Origin: Gracilimonas sp.
GTDB lineage: Bacteria > Bacteroidota > Rhodothermia > Balneolales > Balneolaceae
Direction of reading: 5' to 3'
Assembly (NCBI RefSeq): GCF_017641085.1
Contig: NZ_JAEPPI010000001.1
Span: 1,240,001 to 1,304,000, forward strand
DNA length: 64,000 bases
In this document: piece by piece, positions 29,227 to 35,495 of the stretch
How the letters are laid out: every line of letters begins with the position of its first letter
Position numbering within the stretch: position 1 is the first letter of the stretch
Notes under the pieces: model-generated
What the model was told of the DNA's origin: nothing
Database searches by the model: none
The model's input: only the letters and a program-made list of their open reading frames with translations
Program-made: the position numbers and the translations under genes

Positions 29227-29514
29227 TTATCTATTGATGAGATCTCTTATTGAACTTTTCAGAATGGCATTAACTACGGCTGAGTAAGAAGTTTCTTTCT
29301 TATCCGCTATCATTTTTACGCTTTCTACAACAGGCTCTTCCAGGTAATAACTGGCTGTAATTTTGTTCACCCTGGAACCAGAAGATTGCTCTTCATTAGA
29401 TACTTCCTGATTGTTCTCACCCTGAGAATCAGAAGGAGTAATAAAGTCAAAAGAAGCATGTCTCCGCGTGCTGTATGCCAGCGGATTATGCCCAAGGCTC
29501 TTTTTCTTACTCAT
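29227..29514 (-). CDS. Small ribbon-helix-helix-like protein, probable ParA partner
   Basis: A 95-residue basic protein. The first ~50 residues are polar and likely disordered. The last ~45 (KITASYYLEEPVVESVKMIA, then TSYSAVVNAILKSSIRDLI) read as one beta strand and two helices, the layout of ribbon-helix-helix DNA-binding proteins that act as centromere-binding partners of ParA (as ParG or Omega do). It starts 3 bases after parA, which strengthens the partner idea. The fold call is my inference from pattern, not a match I could test. The recC gene begins 56 bases downstream with no terminator between. Confidence 0.65.
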   Translation of the reverse strand: MSKKKSLGHNPLAYSTRRHASFDFITPSDSQGENNQEVSNEEQSSGSRVNKITASYYLEEPVVESVKMIADKKETSYSAVVNAILKSSIRDLINR

Positions 29515-29517
29515 TGT

Positions 29518-30276
29518 TTATTGGCCGTTTTTTATTTCTTTGGCTAATGCAAAGTAATCTTGTGCCCCTGCACTGTTACCATCGTATTCAAATATCGTTT
29601 TGTGGTGACTTGGCGCCTCTGCCAGGGCCACATTGTCACGGATGATAGTCTTAAACACTTTTGGACCAAAATAGTCCTTAATGTGTCCAACAACCTCTTT
29701 ATTCAGGTTCTTTCGACTATCATACAGGGTGCAGATTATACCCCCTACCTCAAGCTGATTGTTCAATCTCTGCTGAACCACTTTCACCAAATCTAGCAAC
29801 TTGGATAAGCCGTGCAATGCCAGATATTCTGACTGTAGCACAATAAAAATATCTTTAACTGCGGTAAAAGCATTCAGGGTAAGCAACCCTAAGTTTGGCG
29901 GGCAGTCAATCAATACATAGTCGTAATCATAATCTTCCTCAAGCTGTTTCATCACATCCTTAAGTAAACTTTCCCTGGCCGGTTCACTGGCTAATTCCAG
30001 CTCTGCACCGGAAAGCTCAAGAGATGATGGGATGAAATCAAAGCCATTATGCTCAATGATGATATCGTCAACATTGGCCCCCCCACGTAAAGCATGGTAT
30101 ATGGTTTTTTCGAGCCGGTGTGAATGGGTTCTTAAGGAATAGGTTAAATTTGCCTGAGGGTCGAGATCTATGAGAAGTACTTTTTTGCCAAGTTTTGCGA
30201 GTCCTGCCCCAAGATTAATCGTTGTGGTTGTTTTACCAACTCCGCCCTTCTGATTTGTTAATGCGATTGTTTTCAT
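29518..30276 (-). CDS. ParA/Soj-family partition ATPase
   Basis: Deviant Walker A ATPase of 252 residues: KGGVGKTTTTINLGAGLA near residue 10, LLIDLDPQANLTYSL (~35-49), VLIDCPPNLGLLTLNA (~121-136), and IRDNVALAEAPSHHKTIFEYD (~207). There is no N-terminal helix-turn-helix extension, so it is the short, Soj-like chromosomal type. Such proteins bind DNA when ATP-bound and move a partner-DNA complex. The partner gene here is the small RHH-like one 3 bases downstream, not ParB. It heads the run leading into recCBD. No canonical parS was seen nearby. ATG 30276. Confidence 0.92.
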   Translation of the reverse strand: MKTIALTNQKGGVGKTTTTINLGAGLAKLGKKVLLIDLDPQANLTYSLRTHSHRLEKTIYHALRGGANVDDIIIEHNGFDFIPSSLELSGAELELASEPARESLLKDVMKQLEEDYDYDYVLIDCPPNLGLLTLNAFTAVKDIFIVLQSEYLALHGLSKLLDLVKVVQQRLNNQLEVGGIICTLYDSRKNLNKEVVGHIKDYFGPKVFKTIIRDNVALAEAPSHHKTIFEYDGNSAGAQDYFALAKEIKNGQ

Positions 30277-30458
30277 GGTGATTCTAAGCCGTAATCAATT
30301 CTTTTTACTTAGAGAGTAATCTTGTGCCCTTTTGTTACAATAATATTAGTTCTTCGGATTGTCCAATAGAACTTTTTAATTCTTGATGACCAAAAGAGAT
30401 TATTTCATTTCTTCAATATGCTGTATCTTCAAATGTAGCAATAAAGAACGAAGATATA

Positions 30459-30830
30459 ATGAGATTTTTTAGCCGAAAGTTGATCAAGCCCCAGGACCTG
30501 AACGCACATGGAACCCTTTTTGGAGGTTCTGTTTTAAGTTGGGTTGATGAAGAAGCCGCCATATATGTACTGTGCCAGCTGGGTAAAAGTAACATTGTGA
30601 CCAAATATATGTCTGAAATCAACTTTGTCAATTCCGCAAAGTTGGGCGAAGTTATTGAGATTGGCATGGAAACTGTTAAATTCGGACGTACTTCCATTAC
30701 CGTTAAGTGTGTGGTACGAAATAAATTCAGCAAAGAAACCATTATCAGCATTGATAAAATTGTATTTGTTCATCTTGATGAATTTGGGAAACCATCGCCC
30801 CATCATATCGAAGAACCTGTTAACGAATAA
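30459..30830 (+). CDS. Acyl-CoA thioesterase, hotdog fold (YciA/BACH-like)
   Basis: A 123-residue single-hotdog enzyme that likely hydrolyses acyl-CoA in the cytoplasm. The signature near the N-terminus, NAHGTLFGGSVLSWVDEEAA, matches the YciA/cytosolic acyl-CoA hydrolase group, including the conserved Asp in WVDE. SEINFVNSAKLGEVIEI is the second conserved strand pair. ATG 30459 is directly before the RKLIKPQDLN strand. The gene is divergent from parA across 180 bases and the HPt gene starts 8 bases after its stop. Confidence 0.87.
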   Translation: MRFFSRKLIKPQDLNAHGTLFGGSVLSWVDEEAAIYVLCQLGKSNIVTKYMSEINFVNSAKLGEVIEIGMETVKFGRTSITVKCVVRNKFSKETIISIDKIVFVHLDEFGKPSPHHIEEPVNE

Positions 30831-30838
30831 CTCCGACC

Positions 30839-31186
30839 TTGAGTAGCAATAATAAATTAGTTGATTTTTCGGGCCTGTCTGATATGCTCTATGGAGAGGA
30901 AAAGTATATCAAGGAATTTGCAGAAGCCGCCATTTCTTCCTTCAGCGAGTTCTCAGAGAACTATAAAAAGTTTTTACTGGCACGGGATGAAACTAATTTT
31001 AGAAAAGCGGGACACAAAATTAAGCCGGTAACTCAAATGCTTGGTCTCGAACAAATACTTGAGGAATATGAGCATGCAAAAACACTCATCTGGGATGAAA
31101 AACCCCAGAACGAATTAGAAACTTCAGCTGATAAAGTTCAGCACATCTGCTCGGAAGTCATTAAAGAATTAGAAGAAGAAACTTAG
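30839..31186 (+). CDS. Orphan HPt (histidine phosphotransfer) domain protein
   Basis: A 115-residue, all-helical acidic protein. FRKAGHKIKPVTQMLGLEQILEEYE fits the HPt consensus with H59 as the candidate phospho-acceptor and the conserved Lys and Leu-Gly around it. The N-terminal VDFSGLSDMLYGEEKYIKEF matches the first helices of HPt domains, so the TTG start at 30839 (MSSNNKLVDF) is preferred to the later ATG, which would cut the domain. HPt proteins relay phosphate between receiver domains. No kinase or receiver gene is adjacent, although kinases and a receiver exist elsewhere in the window. Confidence 0.72.
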   Translation: MSSNNKLVDFSGLSDMLYGEEKYIKEFAEAAISSFSEFSENYKKFLLARDETNFRKAGHKIKPVTQMLGLEQILEEYEHAKTLIWDEKPQNELETSADKVQHICSEVIKELEEET

Positions 31187-31195
31187 GCTATTTTC

Positions 31196-32206
31196 ATGAA
31201 TGTATTGGTAACAGGGGGAGCCGGCTATATTGGAAGTCATACGGTTCTGGAATTGTTAAATGAGGGACACCAGGTCATCGTGGTTGACAATCTTTCAAAC
31301 AGCAGCGAAGAAGCGCTTAAAAGAGTTAAAGACATTACAGGGAAACAACTCACGTTCTATAAAGAAGATCTTCTAAACAAAAACGCTCTGGATAAGATTT
31401 TCTCGGACCATGAGATAGACTCAGTGATTCACTTTGCAGGATATAAAGCTGTTGGTGAATCTGTAGAGAAGCCGCTGATGTATTATGACAATAACATTAC
31501 CAGCACTCTCTATTTGTGCGAATTGATGAATAAGCATGGGGTCAAAAACATTGTTTTCTCTTCTTCTGCTACGGTTTACGGGGATCCACATGAAGTCCCT
31601 ATTACTGAAGACTTCCCCCTTTCGGCAACCAACCCCTATGGGCGTACCAAATTATTTATTGAATACATTCTCAAAGACCTTCACCTTGCTGATGAGTCAT
31701 GGAACATTGCTCTGCTTCGTTATTTTAACCCGGTAGGAGCGCACAAAAGCGGTTTAATCGGTGAAGACCCCAATGATATTCCCAACAACCTGATGCCTTT
31801 TGTGTCTCAGGTTGCGGTAGGCAAATTAGAGCAGCTTTCTGTTTTCGGTGATGATTACCCTACTCCGGACGGAACGGGTGTTCGGGATTACATCCACGTA
31901 GTAGATTTAGCCATCGGTCATTTAAAAGCCCTGGAAAAACTGACTTCTGATCCCGGCCTGGTTATTTATAACCTGGGCACCGGGAAAGGAACCAGTGTTT
32001 TAGAAATGGTAAAAGCCTTTGAAAAAGCATCCGGCAAGGAAGTTCCCTATAAAATCACCCCACGCCGGCCCGGCGATATCGCTGCTTGCTATGCTGATCC
32101 TTCCAAAGCCGAAGATGAACTTGGCTGGACAGCTGAACGAGGAATTGAAGAAATGTGCAGAGATGCCTGGAAATGGCAATCAGAGAATCCTAACGGCTAC
32201 AAATAA
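31196..32206 (+). CDS. galE: UDP-glucose 4-epimerase
   Basis: Extended short-chain dehydrogenase that interconverts UDP-glucose and UDP-galactose, feeding polysaccharide and sugar metabolism. The NAD motif [12 protein letters not shown] is at residues 5-16, [11 protein letters not shown] carries the catalytic Ser/Thr region, and the YxxxK pair lies in [32 protein letters not shown] and the C-terminal [20 protein letters not shown] are also GalE-typical. The length of 336 residues is standard. It starts 9 bases after the HPt gene, so the three genes from 30459 may share a message. Confidence 0.95.
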   Translation: MNVLVTGGAGYIGSHTVLELLNEGHQVIVVDNLSNSSEEALKRVKDITGKQLTFYKEDLLNKNALDKIFSDHEIDSVIHFAGYKAVGESVEKPLMYYDNNITSTLYLCELMNKHGVKNIVFSSSATVYGDPHEVPITEDFPLSATNPYGRTKLFIEYILKDLHLADESWNIALLRYFNPVGAHKSGLIGEDPNDIPNNLMPFVSQVAVGKLEQLSVFGDDYPTPDGTGVRDYIHVVDLAIGHLKALEKLTSDPGLVIYNLGTGKGTSVLEMVKAFEKASGKEVPYKITPRRPGDIAACYADPSKAEDELGWTAERGIEEMCRDAWKWQSENPNGYK

Positions 32207-32266
32207 AAAGTAAAACTGCTTTGTTATTTAGTAGTTACTACCCTTATCTTTGAAGTCTTCAAAAAA

Positions 32267-32351
32267 GCCAAAGTGGCGGAATTGGTAGACGCGCGCGACT
32301 CAAAATCGCGTTCCTCCGGGAGTGAGGGTTCGAGTCCCTCCTTTGGTACCA
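32267..32351 (+). tRNA. tRNA-Leu (anticodon CAA)
   Basis: A complete 85-base class II tRNA. The acceptor strands GCCAAAG and CTTTGGT pair (with a G-U at the first position), followed by A and an encoded CCA. The anticodon stem CGCGA/TCGCG encloses the loop CTCAAAA with CAA at 32301-32303. The long variable arm and the T arm (GAGGG, TTCGAGT, CCCTC at 32324-32340) are intact. A short open frame on the opposite strand here is not a gene. The 3' part of this tRNA is repeated 361 bases downstream. Confidence 0.96.
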
Positions 32352-32382
32352 TCAAAGCCTTGCAGATTTCTGTAAGGCTTTT
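32327..32382 (+). repeat. Direct repeat, copy 1 (tRNA-Leu 3' part plus terminator)
   Basis: Fifty-six bases that recur exactly at 32688-32743. The copy begins inside the 5' strand of the T stem (GGTTCGAGT...) and runs through the acceptor end, CCA and the tRNA terminator hairpin into the T-run. This copy is part of the functional tRNA gene. Confidence 0.97.
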
Positions 32383-32385
32383 TTT
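32354..32385 (+). terminator. Intrinsic terminator of tRNA-Leu
   Basis: AAAGCCTTGCAG pairs with CTGTAAGGCTTT around ATTT (12 base pairs, one G-U) and is followed by T residues. The next gene's ATG is only 8 bases beyond the T-run. Confidence 0.93.
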
Positions 32386-32393
32386 ATTGCCAG

Positions 32394-32639
32394 ATGTTTT
32401 ACGTTTACGCCATATCAAGTGTTGATCGGAATTATATCTATGTCGGCTTAACAGATAATCTAAACCGGAGAGTTAGCCAACATCAAAAGGGGTACGAGAA
32501 AACTACCAAGCCCTATGCACCATTTCGACTTATTCACTCCGAAGTTTTTGATACCAGAGAAGAAGCGCGAAAAAGGGAAAAGTATTTAAAATCCGGTTCC
32601 GGGAAAGAATTTCTGCGGTCAGTAAGAGATAACCTTTAG
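32394..32639 (+). CDS. Small GIY-YIG nuclease
   Basis: An 81-residue stand-alone GIY-YIG domain (UvrC N-terminal/YhbQ-like). The motif reads FYVYAI (VYA at 4-6) and YIYVGL (YVG at 16-18), followed by the conserved Arg in NRRVSQH (25-26), PFRLIHSEVF, and the metal-binding Glu in TREEARKREKYLKSGSG (~57). The length is the bare catalytic fold, without a DNA-recognition domain. There are only 8 bases between the tRNA terminator and the ATG, with no Shine-Dalgarno sequence and no room for a promoter, so expression would need readthrough from tRNA-Leu or a promoter inside the tRNA gene. Its own 3' end is followed by the second tRNA fragment and terminator. Confidence 0.88.
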   Translation: MFYVYAISSVDRNYIYVGLTDNLNRRVSQHQKGYEKTTKPYAPFRLIHSEVFDTREEARKREKYLKSGSGKEFLRSVRDNL

Positions 32640-32648
32640 TTATAGCAT

Positions 32649-32712
32649 GTTCCTTCGGGAGTTCGGGCCTGCCTGCCGGCTGAGGCAGGTTCGAGTCCCT
32701 CCTTTGGTACCA
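32649..32712 (+). pseudogene. tRNA-Leu 3' remnant
   Basis: The stretch matches the tRNA-Leu variable arm (GTTCCTTCGGGAGT against GTTCCTCCGGGAGT) and then, after a 25-base interruption, its T loop, acceptor 3' strand and CCA. The D and anticodon arms and the 5' acceptor strand are absent and the T stem is broken, so it cannot form a tRNA. Confidence 0.85.
32668..32689 (+). repeat. Short palindrome at the module junction
   Basis: CCTGCCT and AGGCAGG form a 7-base stem around GCCGGCTG, itself partly self-complementary. It interrupts the tRNA remnant in the T stem; its right arm supplies the first two G of the 56-base repeat. GC content is well above the surroundings. I saw it only once in the window. 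Confidence 0.75.
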
Positions 32713-32743
32713 TCAAAGCCTTGCAGATTTCTGTAAGGCTTTT
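32688..32743 (+). repeat. Direct repeat, copy 2 (tRNA 3' part plus terminator)
   Basis: Exact copy of 32327-32382, offset by 361 bases. It lies 48 bases after the GIY-YIG stop and ends in the T-run of the duplicated terminator. Confidence 0.97.
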
Positions 32744-32751
32744 CTTTTTTT
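32715..32751 (+). terminator. Duplicated terminator after the GIY-YIG gene
   Basis: The same 12-base-pair stem as the tRNA-Leu terminator, followed by TTTTCTTTTTTT. It now ends any transcript that crosses the nuclease gene. From here to 32996 no gene is seen; the last part is AT-rich and ends in a strong AAGGAAGGAG ribosome site for the next gene. Confidence 0.9.
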
Positions 32752-32996
32752 CGGAAACCCATCACTTTCTCCCCACCGAAAGTGCAATCATCTTGGGTGA
32801 TAATTTATTCCGGATGTTATTGAAAAGAACCTCTAACCGGGAACAAATATCTATTTCTGAAGTACATCCGGCTTAGCAAATACGCGATACACCCTATTTC
32901 TGAATCTGTTTAAATATTAATTATTTATAACAAATCTGTAACACCAATGGGTTGTGTACACTCTTGTAACAAAAAGAAATCAAGGAAGGAGCAAAC

Positions 32997-33581
32997 ATGG
33001 TCAAGTATTTAGTTTTCTGTGTTTTTGTAGCGGCTGGTTACATTGTCTATACCAATTTTCCGGTAAATCACGGCCCGGGCATTACTGCAAAAGAAGGACC
33101 TGAGATAAAGCGATTAACATGGCAGGAACCCTTTTCCTTTAAAGGAGCTACACTGACCCCAAAAAAAACCATTGAAGCCGAAGTCCGGATTATCAAAAGA
33201 AAGCGTTATTTCTTTGACAGTTTTTCCCGATACTCCCCGGTGGATGCTGTGGTAGGCTGGAATCAGCTTTCGGATGAACGCAACCTGGATTACATCTTCT
33301 TTACGCTTGATGACCGAACTCACGATGTGGACCTTACCCGTCCTCCAGTAGAAGTTTCTACCATCTACCAGGAAAGTGATTTATGGCATTTCATTCCCTC
33401 TTCAGCATCTGTAGAAGAACAGCTTAAACAACTCCGGGATGGACATATTGTAAAGCTGGAAGGACTCTTGGTTGATATTGACCATGACGAAGGATTCGGT
33501 TACCAAACGGCTACTGAAGTTTCAGGCAGATACAATGATAGCGGATTCGCCATCTGGGTAGAGAAATTTCACATCCGATAA
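32997..33581 (+). CDS. Uncharacterised protein with N-terminal membrane anchor
   Basis: I do not recognise this 194-residue family. The N-terminus (MVKYLVFCVFVAAGYIVYTNF) is an uncleaved anchor or signal; the rest is soluble and probably outside the inner membrane. The body is beta-rich with basic patches (RIIKRKRYFFDSFSRYSPVDAVVGWN) and ends in HIVKLEGLLVDIDHDEGF and AIWVEKFHIR, a strand order that could be an OB-like or lipocalin-like fold, but this is only a guess. The start ATG 32997 is set by the ribosome site AAGGAAGGAG 7 bases upstream. Confidence 0.72.
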   Translation: MVKYLVFCVFVAAGYIVYTNFPVNHGPGITAKEGPEIKRLTWQEPFSFKGATLTPKKTIEAEVRIIKRKRYFFDSFSRYSPVDAVVGWNQLSDERNLDYIFFTLDDRTHDVDLTRPPVEVSTIYQESDLWHFIPSSASVEEQLKQLRDGHIVKLEGLLVDIDHDEGFGYQTATEVSGRYNDSGFAIWVEKFHIR

Positions 33582-33689
33582 CTTAATTCAACTTCCTATT
33601 GATTGTATTATCCTCAAAAATTATTTTCAGGTTCAATCATAGGGAGCATAACTCCTTGTGAGTTAAATATTAAAGTTAATCGGGTAGTT
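33582..33689 (+). promoter_or_regulatory. Candidate 5' leader of the cold-shock gene
   Basis: About 108 AT-rich bases precede the cold-shock ATG. They include AACTC-CTTGT-GAGTT (33650-33664), a small hairpin, and AGGGAG upstream of it. Long structured leaders are known to give temperature control in cspA-type genes; here only the length and one hairpin can be seen. Confidence 0.3.
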
Positions 33690-33923
33690 ATGTCAGAAAA
33701 ACAAAAGGGTACGGTAAAGTGGTTCCACAATACCAAAGGTTATGGGTTCATAAGTACGGAAACGGGGGAAGATGCCTTTGTTCACTATTCAGAAATTCAA
33801 GCTGATGGGTTTAAGAAATTACGCCGTGGTGAAGAAGTGGAATTTGTTTTAGATGAAGGCGATAAAGGATTGCACGCCAAAGAAGTAGTATCCTTAACTC
33901 CTGTTGAAGATCAGGTGGAATAA
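33690..33923 (+). CDS. Cold-shock domain protein
   Basis: A 77-residue single-stranded nucleic-acid-binding protein, acting as RNA chaperone. Motif RNP1 is in KGYGFIS (normally KGFGFI) and RNP2 in DAFVHYSEI; the start [18 protein letters not shown] and end LHAKEVVSL are family-typical. ATG 33690 gives the standard length; the frame is open 29 codons upstream, but that stretch is not Csp-like. The membrane protein gene begins 5 bases after the stop. Confidence 0.93.
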   Translation: MSEKQKGTVKWFHNTKGYGFISTETGEDAFVHYSEIQADGFKKLRRGEEVEFVLDEGDKGLHAKEVVSLTPVEDQVE

Positions 33924-33928
33924 TTTAT

Positions 33929-34255
33929 ATGGCCTGGCTAAAAGATGCCTACTTAGATGTTATCGTTTTATTGTTGATTGCTGTATTTGCGGTATATACC
34001 AATAACATTCTGGAAGTAGTTTTATGGGTATATACCGGTCTCTTACTTTTAAGTAAAGTAATCGCTTTTTTCATGCCCGCCCTCCAGAAAAAGGCCGACC
34101 AAACGGAAGCACCTCCTCTATTCTATCATTTAATTTACGCGCTCACAATTGCGATATTTCTTTATATTGCGAAATATTATCTGGCTATTGCCTGGGCTTT
34201 AATTTGGTTAGCTTCATTTATTAGTTCGGCAAAAAAGTCAAAAAAGAAATCATAA
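33929..34255 (+). CDS. Small integral membrane protein of unknown function
   Basis: A 108-residue protein with three or four hydrophobic helices (about 8-30, 32-50, 64-80, 82-98) and a basic tail AKKSKKKS, which would stay in the cytoplasm. A short polar loop (KKADQTEAPP) lies between the helix pairs. No family is recognised. It starts 5 bases after the cold-shock gene and the next gene starts 18 bases after its stop, so it may be co-transcribed with both. Confidence 0.75.
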   Translation: MAWLKDAYLDVIVLLLIAVFAVYTNNILEVVLWVYTGLLLLSKVIAFFMPALQKKADQTEAPPLFYHLIYALTIAIFLYIAKYYLAIAWALIWLASFISSAKKSKKKS

Positions 34256-34273
34256 CTTTAGGTATCGCCATTT

Positions 34274-34885
34274 TTGAAGTTCGCGATTAAATTACTTTTT
34301 CCTGCCTTATTTTTATTCTTTAGTTCTGCAGCACAAACCAGTGTTGCACAAACCACAAATTCCGAATACAAAAGAGCAAGCTTTACCCTTTGGGCGGGCT
34401 ATTCATTTAATTCTGTTCGTTTTTTGGGAAAAACAGAAAACTCGCAAACTCAGATTTTTGGTATTGGCCTTCAAAGACCTGTTAAAGAATATCCCCAAAA
34501 CAAAGCCATTTGGTACACGGCTGACCTGATTCCATACATTCACTTCAATTACCCCAAAAGAGATGAAAATAACAGAATGGTCTCTCGAAGTGGGTTTGGG
34601 TTATCCCCAGTAGGCTTTACCCTTATGGACAATACTCAAAAACGCCTTACTCCTTATATCCGAACCACCGGTGGCATGATATTTATGGAACGTAATTTCC
34701 CAACTGATGGTGCAAGAAAGCTAAATTACACCTTCGATATTACACTGGGTGCAAATTTAAGATTCAATACTTTTGCAATGATATCCTTTGGTTATAAATT
34801 TCATCATATTTCGAACGCCGAAACAGGCAACGAAAATCCGGGGCTGGACTCTAACTTTTTGTTTTTAAAATTTTCAATTCAATAG
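34274..34885 (+). CDS. PagL-like outer-membrane acyloxyacyl hydrolase
   Basis: A signal peptide ([26 protein letters not shown]) and beta-strand-rich body of 203 residues fit the lipid A 3-O-deacylase/acyloxyacyl hydrolase barrel family. The C-terminal motif [20 protein letters not shown] has the catalytic His (H178) and Ser (S180) in HxS spacing. The acidic residue 12 positions after the Ser is D192, where PagL has Glu. If active it would trim acyl chains of lipid A in the outer membrane. The TTG start at 34274 is set by the signal peptide. The final [11 protein letters not shown] is a typical barrel end. Confidence 0.75.
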   Translation: MKFAIKLLFPALFLFFSSAAQTSVAQTTNSEYKRASFTLWAGYSFNSVRFLGKTENSQTQIFGIGLQRPVKEYPQNKAIWYTADLIPYIHFNYPKRDENNRMVSRSGFGLSPVGFTLMDNTQKRLTPYIRTTGGMIFMERNFPTDGARKLNYTFDITLGANLRFNTFAMISFGYKFHHISNAETGNENPGLDSNFLFLKFSIQ

Positions 34886-34892
34886 AATCAAC

Positions 34893-35423
34893 ATGTCGCT
34901 GAAAGCAATCATCAAAACTAGCAAAGGAACTATAAACGTTAATCTATTTTCGGAGAGGGCTCCAAGAACGGTGGCTAATTTCGTGAATCTTGCCTCCCGT
35001 GGTTTTTATGACAACCTGAAATTTCATCGGGTGATTAATGACTTTATGATTCAAGGTGGATGCCCCAACGGTGATGGTCGTGGTGGACCGGGATACCGTT
35101 TTGAGGATGAGTTTCATGAAGAGCTGATCCATGATGAACCAGGTAAACTCTCCATGGCTAATGCCGGCCCAGATACCAATGGAAGCCAGTTCTTCATCAC
35201 TCATGTCGCTACCCCTTGGCTGGATGGCAAACATGCTGTTTTTGGTGAAGTTGAATCAGAAGGTGATCAGGATGTAGTTGATGCTATTTCATCCGGAGAT
35301 AAGATTGAATCGATTGATATTGAGGGCGAATTTGAAGAGTTGCTCAGAAAAATCGATGAAGTGCAGTATTGGAATGAAAGCCTGGACGAACAATTTGAGA
35401 ATCTGAGGCCGGCCGCCGTTTAA
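34893..35423 (+). CDS. Cyclophilin-type peptidyl-prolyl cis-trans isomerase
   Basis: A 176-residue cytoplasmic cyclophilin without signal peptide. The catalytic Arg is in [15 protein letters not shown], followed by [16 protein letters not shown] and [12 protein letters not shown], all family signatures. The C-terminus carries ~25 extra acidic residues ([17 protein letters not shown]). It begins 7 bases after the PagL-like gene. It would speed proline isomerisation in folding proteins. Confidence 0.94.
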   Translation: MSLKAIIKTSKGTINVNLFSERAPRTVANFVNLASRGFYDNLKFHRVINDFMIQGGCPNGDGRGGPGYRFEDEFHEELIHDEPGKLSMANAGPDTNGSQFFITHVATPWLDGKHAVFGEVESEGDQDVVDAISSGDKIESIDIEGEFEELLRKIDEVQYWNESLDEQFENLRPAAV

Positions 35424-35495
35424 TTTCAAAATGCTGTAAACTTTTCGAAAGTCTATTCGTAGTGGTTGCAAAATAATCGCATCAACCTTATCACT

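Larger units (their letters stand above)
32327..32743 (+). mobile_element. Candidate minimal tRNA-targeting module carrying a GIY-YIG nuclease
   Basis: A 361-base unit lies between two exact 56-base copies of the tRNA-Leu 3' end and terminator. It contains one gene, a GIY-YIG nuclease, plus a short palindrome at the right junction. The left copy keeps the tRNA whole; the right copy is a broken remnant. This is the geometry left by an element that enters the 3' end of a tRNA gene and restores it, or by endonuclease-driven homing. No integrase or transposase is present. Partial tandem duplication of the tRNA with replacement of its 5' part is the main alternative. Confidence 0.55.

Noticed and set aside
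30277-30458. parS-type partition site upstream of parA
   Set aside because: No TGTTTCACGTGAAACA-like palindrome or iterated repeat was seen.
32224-32418. Short open frame on the minus strand over tRNA-Leu
   Set aside because: It is antisense to an intact tRNA and its terminator; the peptide reflects the tRNA sequence.
32649-32712. Second functional tRNA-Leu
   Set aside because: It lacks the 5' acceptor, D and anticodon arms, and the T stem is interrupted.
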